Below are positions 1 through 10,300 of a stretch of DNA of 39,568 bases, in pieces. The stretch is from contig CAIJXH010000016.1 of the NCBI GenBank assembly GCA_903824595.1, forward strand, positions 1 through 39,568. Reading direction: 5' to 3'. Within the stretch, counting starts at the first letter, position 1. Every line of letters starts with the position of its first letter. The notes below the pieces were generated by a model. It saw only the letters and a program-made list of their open reading frames with translations. It was not told the DNA's origin and searched no databases. Source of the DNA: an uncultured bacterium. GTDB taxonomy: Bacteria > Patescibacteriota > Minisyncoccia > Phycocordibacterales > UBA2100. Both the position numbers and the translations under genes were made by a program.

Positions 1-18
1 ATTGAATAATATTTTCTA

Positions 19-387
19 TTGCACTCTATGTCTCTACGCGCCGCGCTTTCAGTATCTGCTTTTGGAGTGACGCTGCTGCCTATGATTGCCTCGGCAGCTG
101 GTCTTACCGATGTGTTGGTGCTTGCGAGTTCGATTTTGAACGCATGTATCGGTCTTCTTATCACGGGAGCGATCGTGGTGTTCTTCTACAGTATCGCTAT
201 GTACATGCTTACCGCCGACAACGTAAAAAAAGGAGAGAGTCTGAAGCTGGCATTGTATGGTGTAGTGACGATTTTCGTCATGGTGTCTATTTGGGGAATC
301 ATCCGTCTTTTGCAGAGTACGTTCAAGGTAACATCGACTGATCCGATAATCCCGCGAGGCGTCGTGATCACTCCTGTGTCGTACTAA
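19..387 (+). CDS. small membrane protein with signal peptide and TM helices (CPR pilin/VirB2-TrbC-like?), start may be at 28
   Basis: ORF 122 aa; hydrophobic N-terminus followed by two TM segments; resembles small integral membrane proteins common in CPR genomes; family not certain. Confidence 0.6.
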   Translation: MHSMSLRAALSVSAFGVTLLPMIASAAGLTDVLVLASSILNACIGLLITGAIVVFFYSIAMYMLTADNVKKGESLKLALYGVVTIFVMVSIWGIIRLLQSTFKVTSTDPIIPRGVVITPVSY

Positions 388-416
388 ATAAGTAGTGCGT
401 CGCGCGTCAACGCATT

Positions 417-734
417 ATGGATACCACGGCTGGAATAGTGGCGCGATTGGTAACCTATATCATTGATCCGATAATGCTTGTCGTGTTTTCGGCAGGATTC
501 CTCTTGTTTGTATATGGACTAGTCATATTTCTCAAGGATCTTGATAGTGAGAAGAGTCGTCATGTTGGTCTCAATCATATGAAATGGGGTATTGCCGGTA
601 TGTTCATTATGAGTTCTGTTGACGGAATTATTTCGCTCATAGATACAACATTCAACTTTCATGCGTTATCAAATACGCCCGATATGTCGCAGGTTCAGCA
701 AGCGACGAGCAGACTTTTTGGTGGGTTTCGTTGA
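417..734 (+). CDS. small integral membrane protein, similar layout to the preceding ORF
   Basis: ORF 105 aa with two hydrophobic segments, directly downstream on the same strand. Confidence 0.6.
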   Translation: MDTTAGIVARLVTYIIDPIMLVVFSAGFLLFVYGLVIFLKDLDSEKSRHVGLNHMKWGIAGMFIMSSVDGIISLIDTTFNFHALSNTPDMSQVQQATSRLFGGFR

Positions 735-835
735 GGTATTTGCTCCCGATAGAGTTTCATTCTTGACAGATGGAGGAGTCACTCTAGAATGCACGTAGGG
801 CATCACTTCTGATGCCGAAATAAATGGAGGTAATC

Positions 836-1003
836 ATGCCGCAAAAGGATGACGACGTGGCACACGTACACATTGAGAAAACCCAAGCAGGCAAACATGA
901 AGCGACAGTGACGCTCAGAAATGGGCGCACGGCTTCATATTGTGACGACCGCACTGATGTTGCGGTGTCAAAGGCAATCTCTGAAGCCAAAAATGGCAAG
1001 TGA
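836..1003 (+). CDS. short hypothetical protein (55 aa, MPQKDDDVAHVHIEKTQAGKHEATVTLRNGRTASYCDDRTDVAVSKAISEAKNGK)
   Basis: Below the ORF-track cutoff; ATG preceded by strong SD (tggaggtaatc); complete ORF ending TGA. Confidence 0.5.
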   Translation: MPQKDDDVAHVHIEKTQAGKHEATVTLRNGRTASYCDDRTDVAVSKAISEAKNGK

Positions 1004-1020
1004 GTTTGTTGGCGAAATGA

Positions 1021-1051
1021 CCGTAGCCAAGAGAGTTTTGCTTGGCTACGG
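1021..1051 (+). other. perfect 11-bp stem-loop between the 55-aa ORF and the GNAT gene
   Basis: ccgtagccaag-agagttttg-cttggctacgg; no T-tract follows, so terminator versus attenuator is unclear. Confidence 0.6.
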
Positions 1052-1069
1052 TTGCGGTAGGAGGTATCG

Positions 1070-1606
1070 ATGTGGACCATACGACTGACCGCGGTTGAAG
1101 CGGAACACCACCGTCTTCTTCGCGAGTGGCGGAACTCCGACGACTTTCGGCGCTTCTGTTCTGTCAATCGTCGTATACTGACAGAGTTAGAGTTTGAGGA
1201 AGAAAGACAATGGCTCTTTCTGACAGGTCTGCATTGGCAGTGCTTGATACGCGGGAAAAATGATGTGCCGATCGGGACGGTGTGCTCGTACGATTACAGC
1301 AAGCGTGATGGACATTGTTTTGTCACGCTGTATGTGGCGAGAGAATATCGGACATCAGGCGCTGGTGTCATCGCGTCGATACTTTTTGCCACGACTCTTT
1401 TTGAAGAGCTTGGTCTGTATAAAGTATATGTCGACGTCAATGGCCACAATACACGAGTCATTGACATGTTGCGGCGAGCCGGTCTTAGCGAAGAGGGCGT
1501 GTTCAAGGGGCATCGAGTTATTGAGGGAGAGCGATATGATGTGTTTCGTTTCGCGCTCTATCAAGAATGTCTCACTGTTCTTGCGAAAAAATATGTGAAA
1601 GAATAA
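1070..1606 (+). CDS. GNAT-family N-acetyltransferase (RimJ/RimL-like)
   Basis: 178 aa; acetyltransferase_3-like layout (LREWRN.., VTLYVAREYRTSGAGVIASILF, INxxGHNTRVIDMLRRAGLSEEGVFKGH); AGGAGGT SD upstream. Confidence 0.8.
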   Translation: MWTIRLTAVEAEHHRLLREWRNSDDFRRFCSVNRRILTELEFEEERQWLFLTGLHWQCLIRGKNDVPIGTVCSYDYSKRDGHCFVTLYVAREYRTSGAGVIASILFATTLFEELGLYKVYVDVNGHNTRVIDMLRRAGLSEEGVFKGHRVIEGERYDVFRFALYQECLTVLAKKYVKE

Positions 1607-1612
1607 TCACAA

Positions 1613-1638
1613 AAAAGCACCTGCTTGCGGGTGCTTTT
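1613..1638. terminator. bidirectional hairpin terminator between the GNAT gene and tRNA-Leu
   Basis: aaaagcacc-tgcttgc-gggtgctttt; A-rich and T-rich flanks. Confidence 0.75.
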
Positions 1639-1654
1639 ACTTGTCGCTTTTTTG

Positions 1655-1736
1655 TGGGCAGGGGGAGACTCGAACTCCCATCTCTTTCGAGACCAGCTCC
1701 TAAGGCTGGCGCGTCTACCAGTTTCGCCACCTGCCC
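1655..1736 (-). tRNA. tRNA-Leu, anticodon UAG
   Basis: Reverse complement GGGCAGG...CCAGC-CTTAGGA-GCTGG...variable arm CTC-GAAA-GAG...GGGAG-TTCGAGT-CTCCC...CCTGCCC-A; all arms pair; CCA not encoded. Confidence 0.93.
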
Positions 1737-1818
1737 TTCATGATGCTCGTCCATACTATCGCAAAAACCACAGGTTGTCCGCTCGTCAATGCACAGAGAT
1801 GGTATACTCATGGTGAGT

Positions 1819-3240
1819 ATGGCGCCGCACAATTTCGATCAGCAGAATTTGCGTAAAGATAATGGTTTGTATGATGTGATCAGTACCATCGTTGCGGGTG
1901 ATTTCCATGGATTTATAGAAGAGATAGTTGGTAACACGTATGGTATCTCGCGCGCGCTTTTTCTTGGGACTATTTTCTGCGGGTTGTGGATGGCGTTGTG
2001 GAAAATGATTCCGGGATTGCCTCTCTTTGCGCTGGGATGGCTTATCGGTACTATGCCGATTTGGATCGTGCCTGCATGTATGGCAAGCGCGTGGACGTGG
2101 TGGATGTGGTACGTGCATTCGTGGCATGAACACAGTAAACACAAGATTCTACTTGAAATAAAAATTCCAAACTCGATAGTCAAGTCGCCGCGTGCTATGG
2201 AAGCGGTGTTTGCTCACTTGGATTTGGGCGGACAAGACAATACGTTCATCAATCGCTTGTGGAACGGCGGCTTTCCGCCTCGGTTTTCTTTTGAGATCGT
2301 TTCGTTTGGCGGCGACGTGCATTTTTATGTATGGACATGGCGTGTTTTCAAACGTTCGGTCGAGGAGGCGTTGTATGCACAGTATCCAGAACTTGAAATA
2401 ATCGAAGTGGAAGATTACGCGATGGCATTCACTTATGATCCTGAAAAAACAAAAGCGGTATGTTGGGATTGGCGTCTCGAACCAAAGAACGACGCGTATC
2501 CATTCAAGACATACGTAGATTGGGAGCTTGAAGATGAGGTGGACGAAGAATATAAAATCGATCCATTTGCGCAGGTGATGGAGACCATGAGCAGCATGAG
2601 CCCGACCGAGCAGGGGTGGGTGCAGATTATTATCACGAAAAATAAAGATAAAGCTCCCGGTAAGCGCTGGTTTGACACGGGGGATCGATTCGGACAGTGG
2701 GTGCATGAGGCGGTTGATAAAATACGCAAGGAAACGGTGCTCGGCGCGCATCCCGAGCCAGGTGACGAGAAATGGCGTGCCACTGCCGCGCGTCTTGAGC
2801 AGTTTCACGTAGGTGAGGTGTTGCGTTCGATCGAGCGCAATGCGAGCAAGCCGCATTTCAATGTGGGTATGCGCGGTACATACATGGTGTCGCCGACCAA
2901 TACGTTTAGCAACGCGGGTTTCAATAATTTTCGCTTCATGTGGAGGCCGTTTGCGGATGAGAAATATCGTAACTACATTCGTCATCGTCGCTGGCATCCT
3001 CCGCTCGATTACGCGTATCAAGATTTGTGGGACATACGTTTCAATATAATCGCCAAGCGGTTTTTTGATTGCTATCGACGTCGCGGACATTTCCAGCCGC
3101 CATGGATTTTCCCGCACAATACATGGTCAGTCGAGATGCTCGCAAGTGTGTGGCACCCGCCGTCACGAGGTGTTGAAGCACACGGTCTTGAGCGTATCTC
3201 GTCAAAGAAAAAGGAAGCCCCGCACAATCTCCCCATGTAA
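1819..3240 (+). CDS. CPR hypothetical membrane protein with N-terminal TM segments (possibly linked to a type IV secretion-like apparatus); the track gives 1789, ATG at 1810 or 1819 more likely
   Basis: 474-483 aa, two N-terminal TM segments then a soluble domain; TATACT at 1803-1808 argues for the 1819 start. Confidence 0.65.
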   Translation: MAPHNFDQQNLRKDNGLYDVISTIVAGDFHGFIEEIVGNTYGISRALFLGTIFCGLWMALWKMIPGLPLFALGWLIGTMPIWIVPACMASAWTWWMWYVHSWHEHSKHKILLEIKIPNSIVKSPRAMEAVFAHLDLGGQDNTFINRLWNGGFPPRFSFEIVSFGGDVHFYVWTWRVFKRSVEEALYAQYPELEIIEVEDYAMAFTYDPEKTKAVCWDWRLEPKNDAYPFKTYVDWELEDEVDEEYKIDPFAQVMETMSSMSPTEQGWVQIIITKNKDKAPGKRWFDTGDRFGQWVHEAVDKIRKETVLGAHPEPGDEKWRATAARLEQFHVGEVLRSIERNASKPHFNVGMRGTYMVSPTNTFSNAGFNNFRFMWRPFADEKYRNYIRHRRWHPPLDYAYQDLWDIRFNIIAKRFFDCYRRRGHFQPPWIFPHNTWSVEMLASVWHPPSRGVEAHGLERISSKKKEAPHNLPM

Positions 3241-3248
3241 GACATCGT

Positions 3249-4274
3249 ATGGGTAATCCGTTGCAGACATATCTGGATTTGAATGCCGCGCGTATTCGTG
3301 TGTGGATGCGATGGTGGAACGAGCGCGTCAATCGTCGTACGACGATCTTTGTAGGTGTCATCGGAGCCATCGCGCTTATGTCTTTTCTATCGTATGTCCG
3401 TCCGCCTTCCGACTTTCCCGTCGGAGCATTGGTGTCTATTTCTGACGGAGCATCGGTGACGCAGGCGGCAACGGAACTTCAAGAAACTCATGTGGTGCGT
3501 TCTGGATTTGCGCTCAAGGCTGTGGTGTGGATGTTGGGCGGTACGCATCGCGTCCATGCGGGAGACTATCTTTTCAAAGAACCGCACGATGTGTTTTCTG
3601 TCGCGCATCGTATTATCATTGGAGCATACGGGCTTGAACCAATGCGGTTTCGTGTGCCAGAAGGTGCGACCGTGCGAGACATGGCGGTGTTGTTTGACGG
3701 ACGACTTTTACGTTTCGATGCGAATACGTTTATCAAAAAAGCAAGTCCATACGAAGGGTACTTATTTCCTGACACGTATTTTTTCCTCCCAAACGCATCA
3801 GAGGATAGCGTCATAGCCGCATTGCGGCAGAATTTTGATGAACACGTGGCGAGTATACAGCCTCAAATCGCTGCGTCTGGAAAATCACTTGCCGATGTGG
3901 TGACGATGGCGTCGTTGATTGAGCGAGAGGCGCGCACGACTTCCGATCGTCGCATGATAGCGGGTGTGTTGTGGAATCGCCTCAAGATCAACATGCCGTT
4001 GCAGGTGGATGCGGCGTTTCTGTATACTCTCGGGAAAAATTCATTCCAACTCACGACGAGCGATCTCGTTACTGATGCTCCGTTCAACACGTATACACGC
4101 AAAGGATTACCGCCGACACCCATCGGGAGTCCTTCTCTTGATGCATTGCTCGCGGCAGCCATGCCCACGGGAAATGGATATGTGTACTACTTGGCGGACG
4201 CCCATGGAGTGACGCACTATGCAAAAACCTACGCCGAACATTTGCGTAATAAGGCTCGCTATCTTGGTTCTTGA
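3249..4274 (+). CDS. mltG: endolytic murein transglycosylase MltG (YceG-like)
   Basis: YceG signatures: VPEGATVRDMA, YEGYLFPDTYFF, MASLIEREA, GVLWNRLKINMPLQVDAA, YNTY-like NTYTRKGLPPTPIGSPSLDAL. Confidence 0.92.
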   Translation: MGNPLQTYLDLNAARIRVWMRWWNERVNRRTTIFVGVIGAIALMSFLSYVRPPSDFPVGALVSISDGASVTQAATELQETHVVRSGFALKAVVWMLGGTHRVHAGDYLFKEPHDVFSVAHRIIIGAYGLEPMRFRVPEGATVRDMAVLFDGRLLRFDANTFIKKASPYEGYLFPDTYFFLPNASEDSVIAALRQNFDEHVASIQPQIAASGKSLADVVTMASLIEREARTTSDRRMIAGVLWNRLKINMPLQVDAAFLYTLGKNSFQLTTSDLVTDAPFNTYTRKGLPPTPIGSPSLDALLAAAMPTGNGYVYYLADAHGVTHYAKTYAEHLRNKARYLGS

Positions 4275-4308
4275 GACGAAATGATGGCGATCTGATATAG
4301 TCGTTTTC

Positions 4309-5355
4309 ATGAAGAAGGTTTTTGTGGGATTGTCTGGGGGGGTTGATAGCGGCGTGTCCGCGGCATTGCTCAAAGAGCGCGGGTATGACGTGACAGGTGT
4401 CTTCATAAAGATTTGGCAACCTGAATTTATTGAGTGTACGTGGCGCGAGGATCGGCTTGATGCAATGCGCGTGGCGGCAGCGCTCGGTATTCCGTTTCGC
4501 GAGATTGATTTGTCGGAAGAATACAAACGTGAAGTGGTGGAGCCGATGATCGCCGATTATGCGCGCGGCATCACTCCCAATCCCGACGTGCTTTGCAACA
4601 AAAGCATAAAATTCGGACATTTTGCACGGTGGGCGTTTGGCGAAGGTGCCGATATGGTGGCGACGGGGCACTATGCGCGGGTTGGTTCCGCGTCGTGCCT
4701 TCTGCGCGGTACAGATACCAACAAAGACCAGTCCTATTTTTTGCACCGAATCACGCACGACGTGCTTGCGCGCACGATGTTTCCGATTGGAGATGTAATG
4801 AAGGCTGATGTACGCAAACTTGCCGTGCGTTTTGGGCTCCCTGTCGCAACAAAACCAGACAGCCAAGGACTTTGTTTTGTTGGTGATGTCACGATGAAAG
4901 AATTTTTGCGACGATATATATCGATTGAGTCGGGACAGGTGATAGATATGCACGATAGGATTGTCGGCACGCACGACGGTGCGGCGCTCTATACTCGCGG
5001 GCAACGGCACGGATTTCGCGTACAAGGCGGCGTGCATTATGTGGTTGATGTGGACACGGCGAACAATATCATTCGCGTATCGCCCGATCATGCTGACGTA
5101 CTGGTTTCTTCGGTTGTTCTCGGTGATACACACTGGATCAACGGCGTGACACCTCCGCATGAGGTGAGCGTACAGACGCGTTATCGCGAAAATCCGATCA
5201 GAGCGCGTTTGTCGGATGAAGGAAGTGTTGTGCGCGTTACATTTTCAGAGTCGCACAGCGCAACGCATGGACAATCACTGGTTGTATACGATAACGATGT
5301 GTGCATGGGAGGGGGAGTGATCATAAAATCCTGCTACAATAGCACGCATGAGTGA
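4309..5355 (+). CDS. mnmA: tRNA-specific 2-thiouridylase MnmA
   Basis: FVGLSGGVDSGVSAALLKERGYDVTGVFIK PP-loop, NPDVLCNKSIKFG, ATGHYAR, DQSYFL, SQGLCFVGD motifs. Confidence 0.96.
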   Translation: MKKVFVGLSGGVDSGVSAALLKERGYDVTGVFIKIWQPEFIECTWREDRLDAMRVAAALGIPFREIDLSEEYKREVVEPMIADYARGITPNPDVLCNKSIKFGHFARWAFGEGADMVATGHYARVGSASCLLRGTDTNKDQSYFLHRITHDVLARTMFPIGDVMKADVRKLAVRFGLPVATKPDSQGLCFVGDVTMKEFLRRYISIESGQVIDMHDRIVGTHDGAALYTRGQRHGFRVQGGVHYVVDVDTANNIIRVSPDHADVLVSSVVLGDTHWINGVTPPHEVSVQTRYRENPIRARLSDEGSVVRVTFSESHSATHGQSLVVYDNDVCMGGGVIIKSCYNSTHE

Positions 5356-6175
5356 TCGGGTTCTCATTACAAAATCAGATGGTGAACAAGAGGTGTTTGA
5401 TGTGGCGAAGCTTGAACATTCATTGGCGCGTGCCGGGGCATCGTCGATAGTGCGCGCGAGAATCACAAAACGCATCGTTGAAGATTTGAAACCGGGAATG
5501 ACAACATCCGAGATCTATCGTCATGCGTTTGACGTGTTGCGTCATGAGGATGCGCATCCTGTTGCGGCGCGTTATTCTATCAAGCGCGCTGTTTTCGATC
5601 TCGGTCCTTCTGGGTTTCCATTTGAACAATTCCTTGCCGAGGTGATGCGCGGACATGGATGGAGCGTGCGCACCGATCAAATGGTTCTCGGTCGTTGTGT
5701 CGAACATGAAGTTGATGTTGTCGCCGAGAAAGACGGGAGACGGGTTGGTATTGAAGCGAAATTTCACAATGTTCCCGGTGGGAAGACTGATATAAAAGAC
5801 GCGTTGTATGTGTATGCTCGATACGAAGATCTCGCTCGATCTCCGCACGCCAAGACCAGAATTGATGAAGGATGGCTCGTGACCAACACCAGTTTCACCT
5901 CTCATGCTATACGCTATGCGCAATGCGCGAATCTCGTACTTATCGCATGGGATTACCCGCGTGAGAAGAATTTATTTTCCATGATTGAAGACGTGCATAT
6001 GCATCCGATCACGTGTCTCACGACGTTGTCAGAACATGAAAAAAGAGTATTACTCGATCATAACATTGTCTTGTGCAAAAGCGTGTGTTCAGCGCACGTG
6101 TTGCGTGAATACGGAATCAAGCCAGATTCTATCCCACTGATCATACAAGAAGCAACGACACTCTCTGGTGTATAA
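5348..6175 (+). CDS. ATP-cone domain fused to a restriction-endonuclease-like (Mrr-type) domain
   Basis: N-terminal ATP-cone (VLITKSDGEQEVFDVAKLEHSLARAGAS...); C-terminal HEVDVVAEKDGRRVGIEAKFHN (D...ExK nuclease motif). Confidence 0.8.
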   Translation: MSDRVLITKSDGEQEVFDVAKLEHSLARAGASSIVRARITKRIVEDLKPGMTTSEIYRHAFDVLRHEDAHPVAARYSIKRAVFDLGPSGFPFEQFLAEVMRGHGWSVRTDQMVLGRCVEHEVDVVAEKDGRRVGIEAKFHNVPGGKTDIKDALYVYARYEDLARSPHAKTRIDEGWLVTNTSFTSHAIRYAQCANLVLIAWDYPREKNLFSMIEDVHMHPITCLTTLSEHEKRVLLDHNIVLCKSVCSAHVLREYGIKPDSIPLIIQEATTLSGV

Positions 6176-6197
6176 ACGCCCATGCTATACTCGCCCG

Positions 6198-6968
6198 ATG
6201 AGTGTGTACTACAAACCAGATCGCAATCCGCATTGGAATTACGGCGGCGGGCGTTTCAGACTGTCGCGATCGAAAATAGGACTCTATATGGAGTGTCCGC
6301 GTTGTTTTTATGTAGACAACAAGCTCGGCACGGCGCGTCCGCCCGGTTTTCCTTTCAATCTCAACAGCGCCGTCGACGCGCTGTTCAAAAAGGAATTCGA
6401 TATTCACCGCGCAGGGAAGACAGCGCACCCGCTCATGGAGAAATACGGCGTTGATGCGGTTCCGTTTCAACATCCAAAAATCGACGAGTGGCGTGAGAAT
6501 TTCAAAGGCATCGACTACCTTCATCCAGCGACTGGGTTTACGGTGTCAGGCGCGGTGGATGATGTGTGGGTGAAGCCGTCGGGCGAGCTTATCATCGTCG
6601 ATTACAAATCCACCAGCAAAGACGAGAAAATAGAAGCGCTCGATCAGGCGTGGCACGACGGCTACAAGCGTCAGATGGAAACCTATCAGTGGCTCTTTCG
6701 CCGTAACGGATTCACGGTGAGCGATACGGGCTACTTTGTGTACGCCAATGCAAGCAAAGACAAAGAGGCGTTTGATGCGAAGCTTGAATTCGAGGTGACG
6801 CTCGTGCCGCACGCGGGCAACGATGCGTGGGTGGAGCCGACGCTCTTGGCGATCAAGGCATGCCTCGACAGCGATGCGATTCCCGATGCCGCCGACGATT
6901 GCGACTACTGCCGCTATCGCGACATTGTGCAAAAGAAGCTTGTCATGCAAGAAAAACGCGCGAGATGA
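6198..6968 (+). CDS. PD-(D/E)XK nuclease superfamily protein (RecB/Cas4-like fold), not CRISPR-linked
   Basis: RLSRSKIGLYMECPRCFYVD, VSGAVDDVWVKPSGELIIVDYKST (D...DYK), C-terminal CDYCRY; the track start 6168 is an extension. Confidence 0.8.
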   Translation: MSVYYKPDRNPHWNYGGGRFRLSRSKIGLYMECPRCFYVDNKLGTARPPGFPFNLNSAVDALFKKEFDIHRAGKTAHPLMEKYGVDAVPFQHPKIDEWRENFKGIDYLHPATGFTVSGAVDDVWVKPSGELIIVDYKSTSKDEKIEALDQAWHDGYKRQMETYQWLFRRNGFTVSDTGYFVYANASKDKEAFDAKLEFEVTLVPHAGNDAWVEPTLLAIKACLDSDAIPDAADDCDYCRYRDIVQKKLVMQEKRAR

Positions 6969-6977
6969 CTCGCGCGT
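6956..6977. terminator. stem-loop overlapping the stop codon between convergent genes
   Basis: acgcgcgag-atga-ctcgcgcgt, 9-bp perfect stem. Confidence 0.5.
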
Positions 6978-6997
6978 CCTAAAGAACACGGCGCTCA

Positions 6998-7189
6998 CTA
7001 TCGTTTGAAGGCGAGCGCAAATTGTTCGCCGATCCACTTGGACGCGCCCATGATGAATGCGGCGACGCATTCATCACAACAAAGTTCGATATCTGCGCGC
7101 TGCAGCGTGATTGGGTTGCTCATAACTTGTCCGCAATTAGGACATTTTTTTACCGCGAGCACGTTTGTGTTTACGGGAACGGTGCGCAT
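6998..7189 (-). CDS. small zinc-ribbon-like protein (63 aa)
   Basis: CPNCGQ...LCCDEC motif; ATG at 7189 preceded by aaggggggattcg SD. Confidence 0.6.
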   Translation of the reverse strand: MRTVPVNTNVLAVKKCPNCGQVMSNPITLQRADIELCCDECVAAFIMGASKWIGEQFALAFKR

Positions 7190-7380
7190 CGAATCCCCCC
7201 TTCGTTGACCGACGTGTTCGAACTCTCCTATGACCATACGTGGTTATGAAAGAAGATGCAAGTGAATATCCATGATACAGATACTTTCACGTTACTTTGA
7301 ATGATGGTACATTCCTGCGGGAAGTGCGCTGTTGTGGCGCGTGTTCTTTGACAAATACATAACCAAGAGGAGACACGCTA

Positions 7381-10300
7381 ATGCTAACCAAACTGTTTAG
7401 GCGCACAGGCACGCAAGTGCCGTCTGAAGAGTGCCTATATGTGGAGCATCGCAAAGCGCTTGATCAAGACGCAATGAGTGCGCTCACGTGGCTTATGTCG
7501 GGCGGAGGCTTTTGTGTGACGCACGCTTCGAAGCTGGACGATGAAGTATGTGTCGAATTCGGTCCTCGGCGTTCGATTGAAACACCGTTTTCTTCGAACG
7601 CTGTGGCAATCTGTTGCTCAATGGGTATTCCGGTGCAACGGGTAGAAATGTCGCGTCGCGTACCACATGCGGAGCGCAGTCTCGACGAAATTCTTGCGGC
7701 GTATGGTTTCGATTATATGACGCAGGAAGTGTATGAACATCCGATTTGCACGTTCGACTCTGGTGTCTTGCCTGAGCCTGTCCGCATCATTCCACTCCTG
7801 GAACAGGGCGAAGCGGCATTGGTCGAGATCAATGCGGAGCTTGGTCTCGGCATGGATGCGTGGGACATCAAACACTATCTCGACCTGTTTCTGAATCTTG
7901 GACGCAATCCGACGGATGTCGAATTGTTTCAAATCGGCAACGGCAATTCTGAACACTCGCGCCATTTGTTCTTCCGCGGCCGACTCATCATCGATGGCGT
8001 GGAAATGCCGAGCTTGATGGACATCGTGAAGGAGCCGTGGCGGCAACACCCGAACAATACTCTCGTTGCGTTCCGTGATAATGCGGGCGTGATCGAGGGT
8101 GGCTGGGTCGAGGTGCTGATTCCTGAAATGCCCGGTTCGCGAAGTGCGTTTTCGGTGCATCGGCGGCTTATGCGGATCACTTTCACCGGTGAGACGCACA
8201 ATCATCCGACATTTGTATCTCCGTTCCAAGGTGCTACAACAGGCTCCGGCGGGAGAATTCGCGACACGATGGCGGTCGTGCGCGGCGCGACAAATCGCAG
8301 CGCAGGAACCGCCGGATATTGTGTCGGCAACCTGCATATTCCTGGGTACATAATTCCGGGAGAACAGGTTGACGGCGAACGCAGTCGTCGATATGCCTCG
8401 CCGCTCGCGATTCTTATCGAGGGCAGCAACGGCGTCTCGGATTACGGAAACAAAATCGGCGAGCCGCTCATCGGAGGATTCTGTCGGTCTTTCGATCAGA
8501 ACATCTCTGACGGCACTCGGCATGGGTTTGTGAAGCCTGTGCTTTTTAGCGGTGGTCTGGGGCGCATACTCGATAACTCCACGGAAAAACATCCGCCGGA
8601 AGCGGGGATGTTGATTGTCGCGATCGGAGGACCTGCATATCGGATTGGTGTTGGCGGAGGCGCTGCGTCAAGTATGGAAGGTGGTATACAGGGCACGGAT
8701 TTGGATTTGAAGTCCGTGCAGCGTGGTGATGCGGAAATGGAAAATCGCGTCAACCGCGTGATCAGTGCGTGCGTCGAGATGGGAGATTTCAATCCCATCG
8801 AAAGTATTCACGATCAGGGTGCGGGCGGTCCGTCCAACGTACTCATCGAACTCATGGATCCCGCAGGTGGCGTTGTGGACATTCGCAAGATCGTCGTCGG
8901 TGACCCGACGATGTCGGTGCTCGAACTCTGGGTCGCGGAATACCAAGAGCGTTACACCTTACTGATTACACACGCAAATCTTGAGGTATTTCGAGTGATT
9001 TGCGGGCGAGAATCGGTGAACTGTGAAGTACTCGGCACGATCACGGGCAACGAAAAGGTTGTTGTATGGGACTCCAAGGACAGTACGACGCCGGTCAACC
9101 TACCGCTGAAAAATATCATCGGCTCGTTGCCGCAGAAGTCTTTTTATCTCACTCGCGTGCCATGCGTGCGTACACCGCTCGTGTTTCCGGAAGGACTCAC
9201 GGTGGCGGACGCACTGGAAGCGGTCTTCAAACTGCCGTCAGTCGGCTCGAAAGGCTTTCTGGTGCGAAAAGTGGATCGTTCGGTGACTGGCTTGGTTGCG
9301 CGACAGCAGTGTTGCGGTCCGATGCACGTCCCGGTGGCGGATGCAGGTGTGACGGCGGACAGTTTCTTTGGTCTCTCCGGTGCGGCGACATCCATTGGCG
9401 AACAGCCGATCAAGATGCTCGTCGATCCGGCAGCTGGCGCGCGTATGGCGGTGGCGGAAATGCTCACCAATATCGCGGGCGTCCGCATCACCGCACTCTC
9501 TGATATCAAATGCCATGCCAATTGGATGTGGGCTGCGAAATTGGAGGGCGAAGGAGCTCGTTTGTATGATGCCGCAGTAGCGATGCGAGACATCATGCTC
9601 GTGCTTGAAATCGCCATCACGGGGGGCAAAGACAGTCTCTCGATGTCGGCGAGAGTTGGTGATGAAACAGTAAAATCTCCGGGGCAGTTGGTTATCAGCG
9701 GCTACGCCCCAGTGCCTGACATAACAAAGGTGGTAACTCCTGATCTCAAGGGTGACGGGTTCATCGGTCTGATCGACTTGGGCTGGGGGAGGGATCGCAT
9801 GGGCGGTTCGGCTCTCGCGCAGGCGTTTGGACAGATTGGCGACGAGAGTCTCGACATCGATGATCCAAGGATTCTCAAGCGTGCGTTCGAGGCGGTCCAA
9901 GAATTGGTCGCTGAAGGACTCATTACCTCGTATCACGATCGAAGCGATGGCGGTCTTATCACCACCATCGCCGAAATGTGCATGGCGGGGAATCGGGGTG
10001 CACATATCTATCTTCCCGATAGCGCTGACGTGATACGTGTACTCTTCAACGAAGAAGCGGGTATGGTGTTTGAATGCCCGAGGGCTTGTTGGGCTCGTGT
10101 TGCTGAAGTGTGCGTTCGGCACGGGGTTATTGTCCAGCGAATCGGATCGACCATTGATGACGCATCACATCTCTATATCGCGGCGTATGACGGCACCATG
10201 GTCATGTATCATCATGTTACGAAGTTGCGCGAGTGGTGGGAATCTACGAGTGATCGGCTTGAGATGAAGCAATCAAATCCACTAACAGTCCAAGCGGAGG

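Noticed and set aside
4084-5160. 358-aa antisense ORF opposite mltG/mnmA (and similar ones at 2149-3117, 7618-8592, 9238-10122, 25733-26722)
   Set aside because: All are antisense to well-supported genes and show no recognisable domain or start signal.
6198-6968. RecB/Cas4-fold nuclease as a second Cas4
   Set aside because: 26 kb from the CRISPR locus, resembles the general CPR PD-(D/E)XK family, and no cas genes are nearby.
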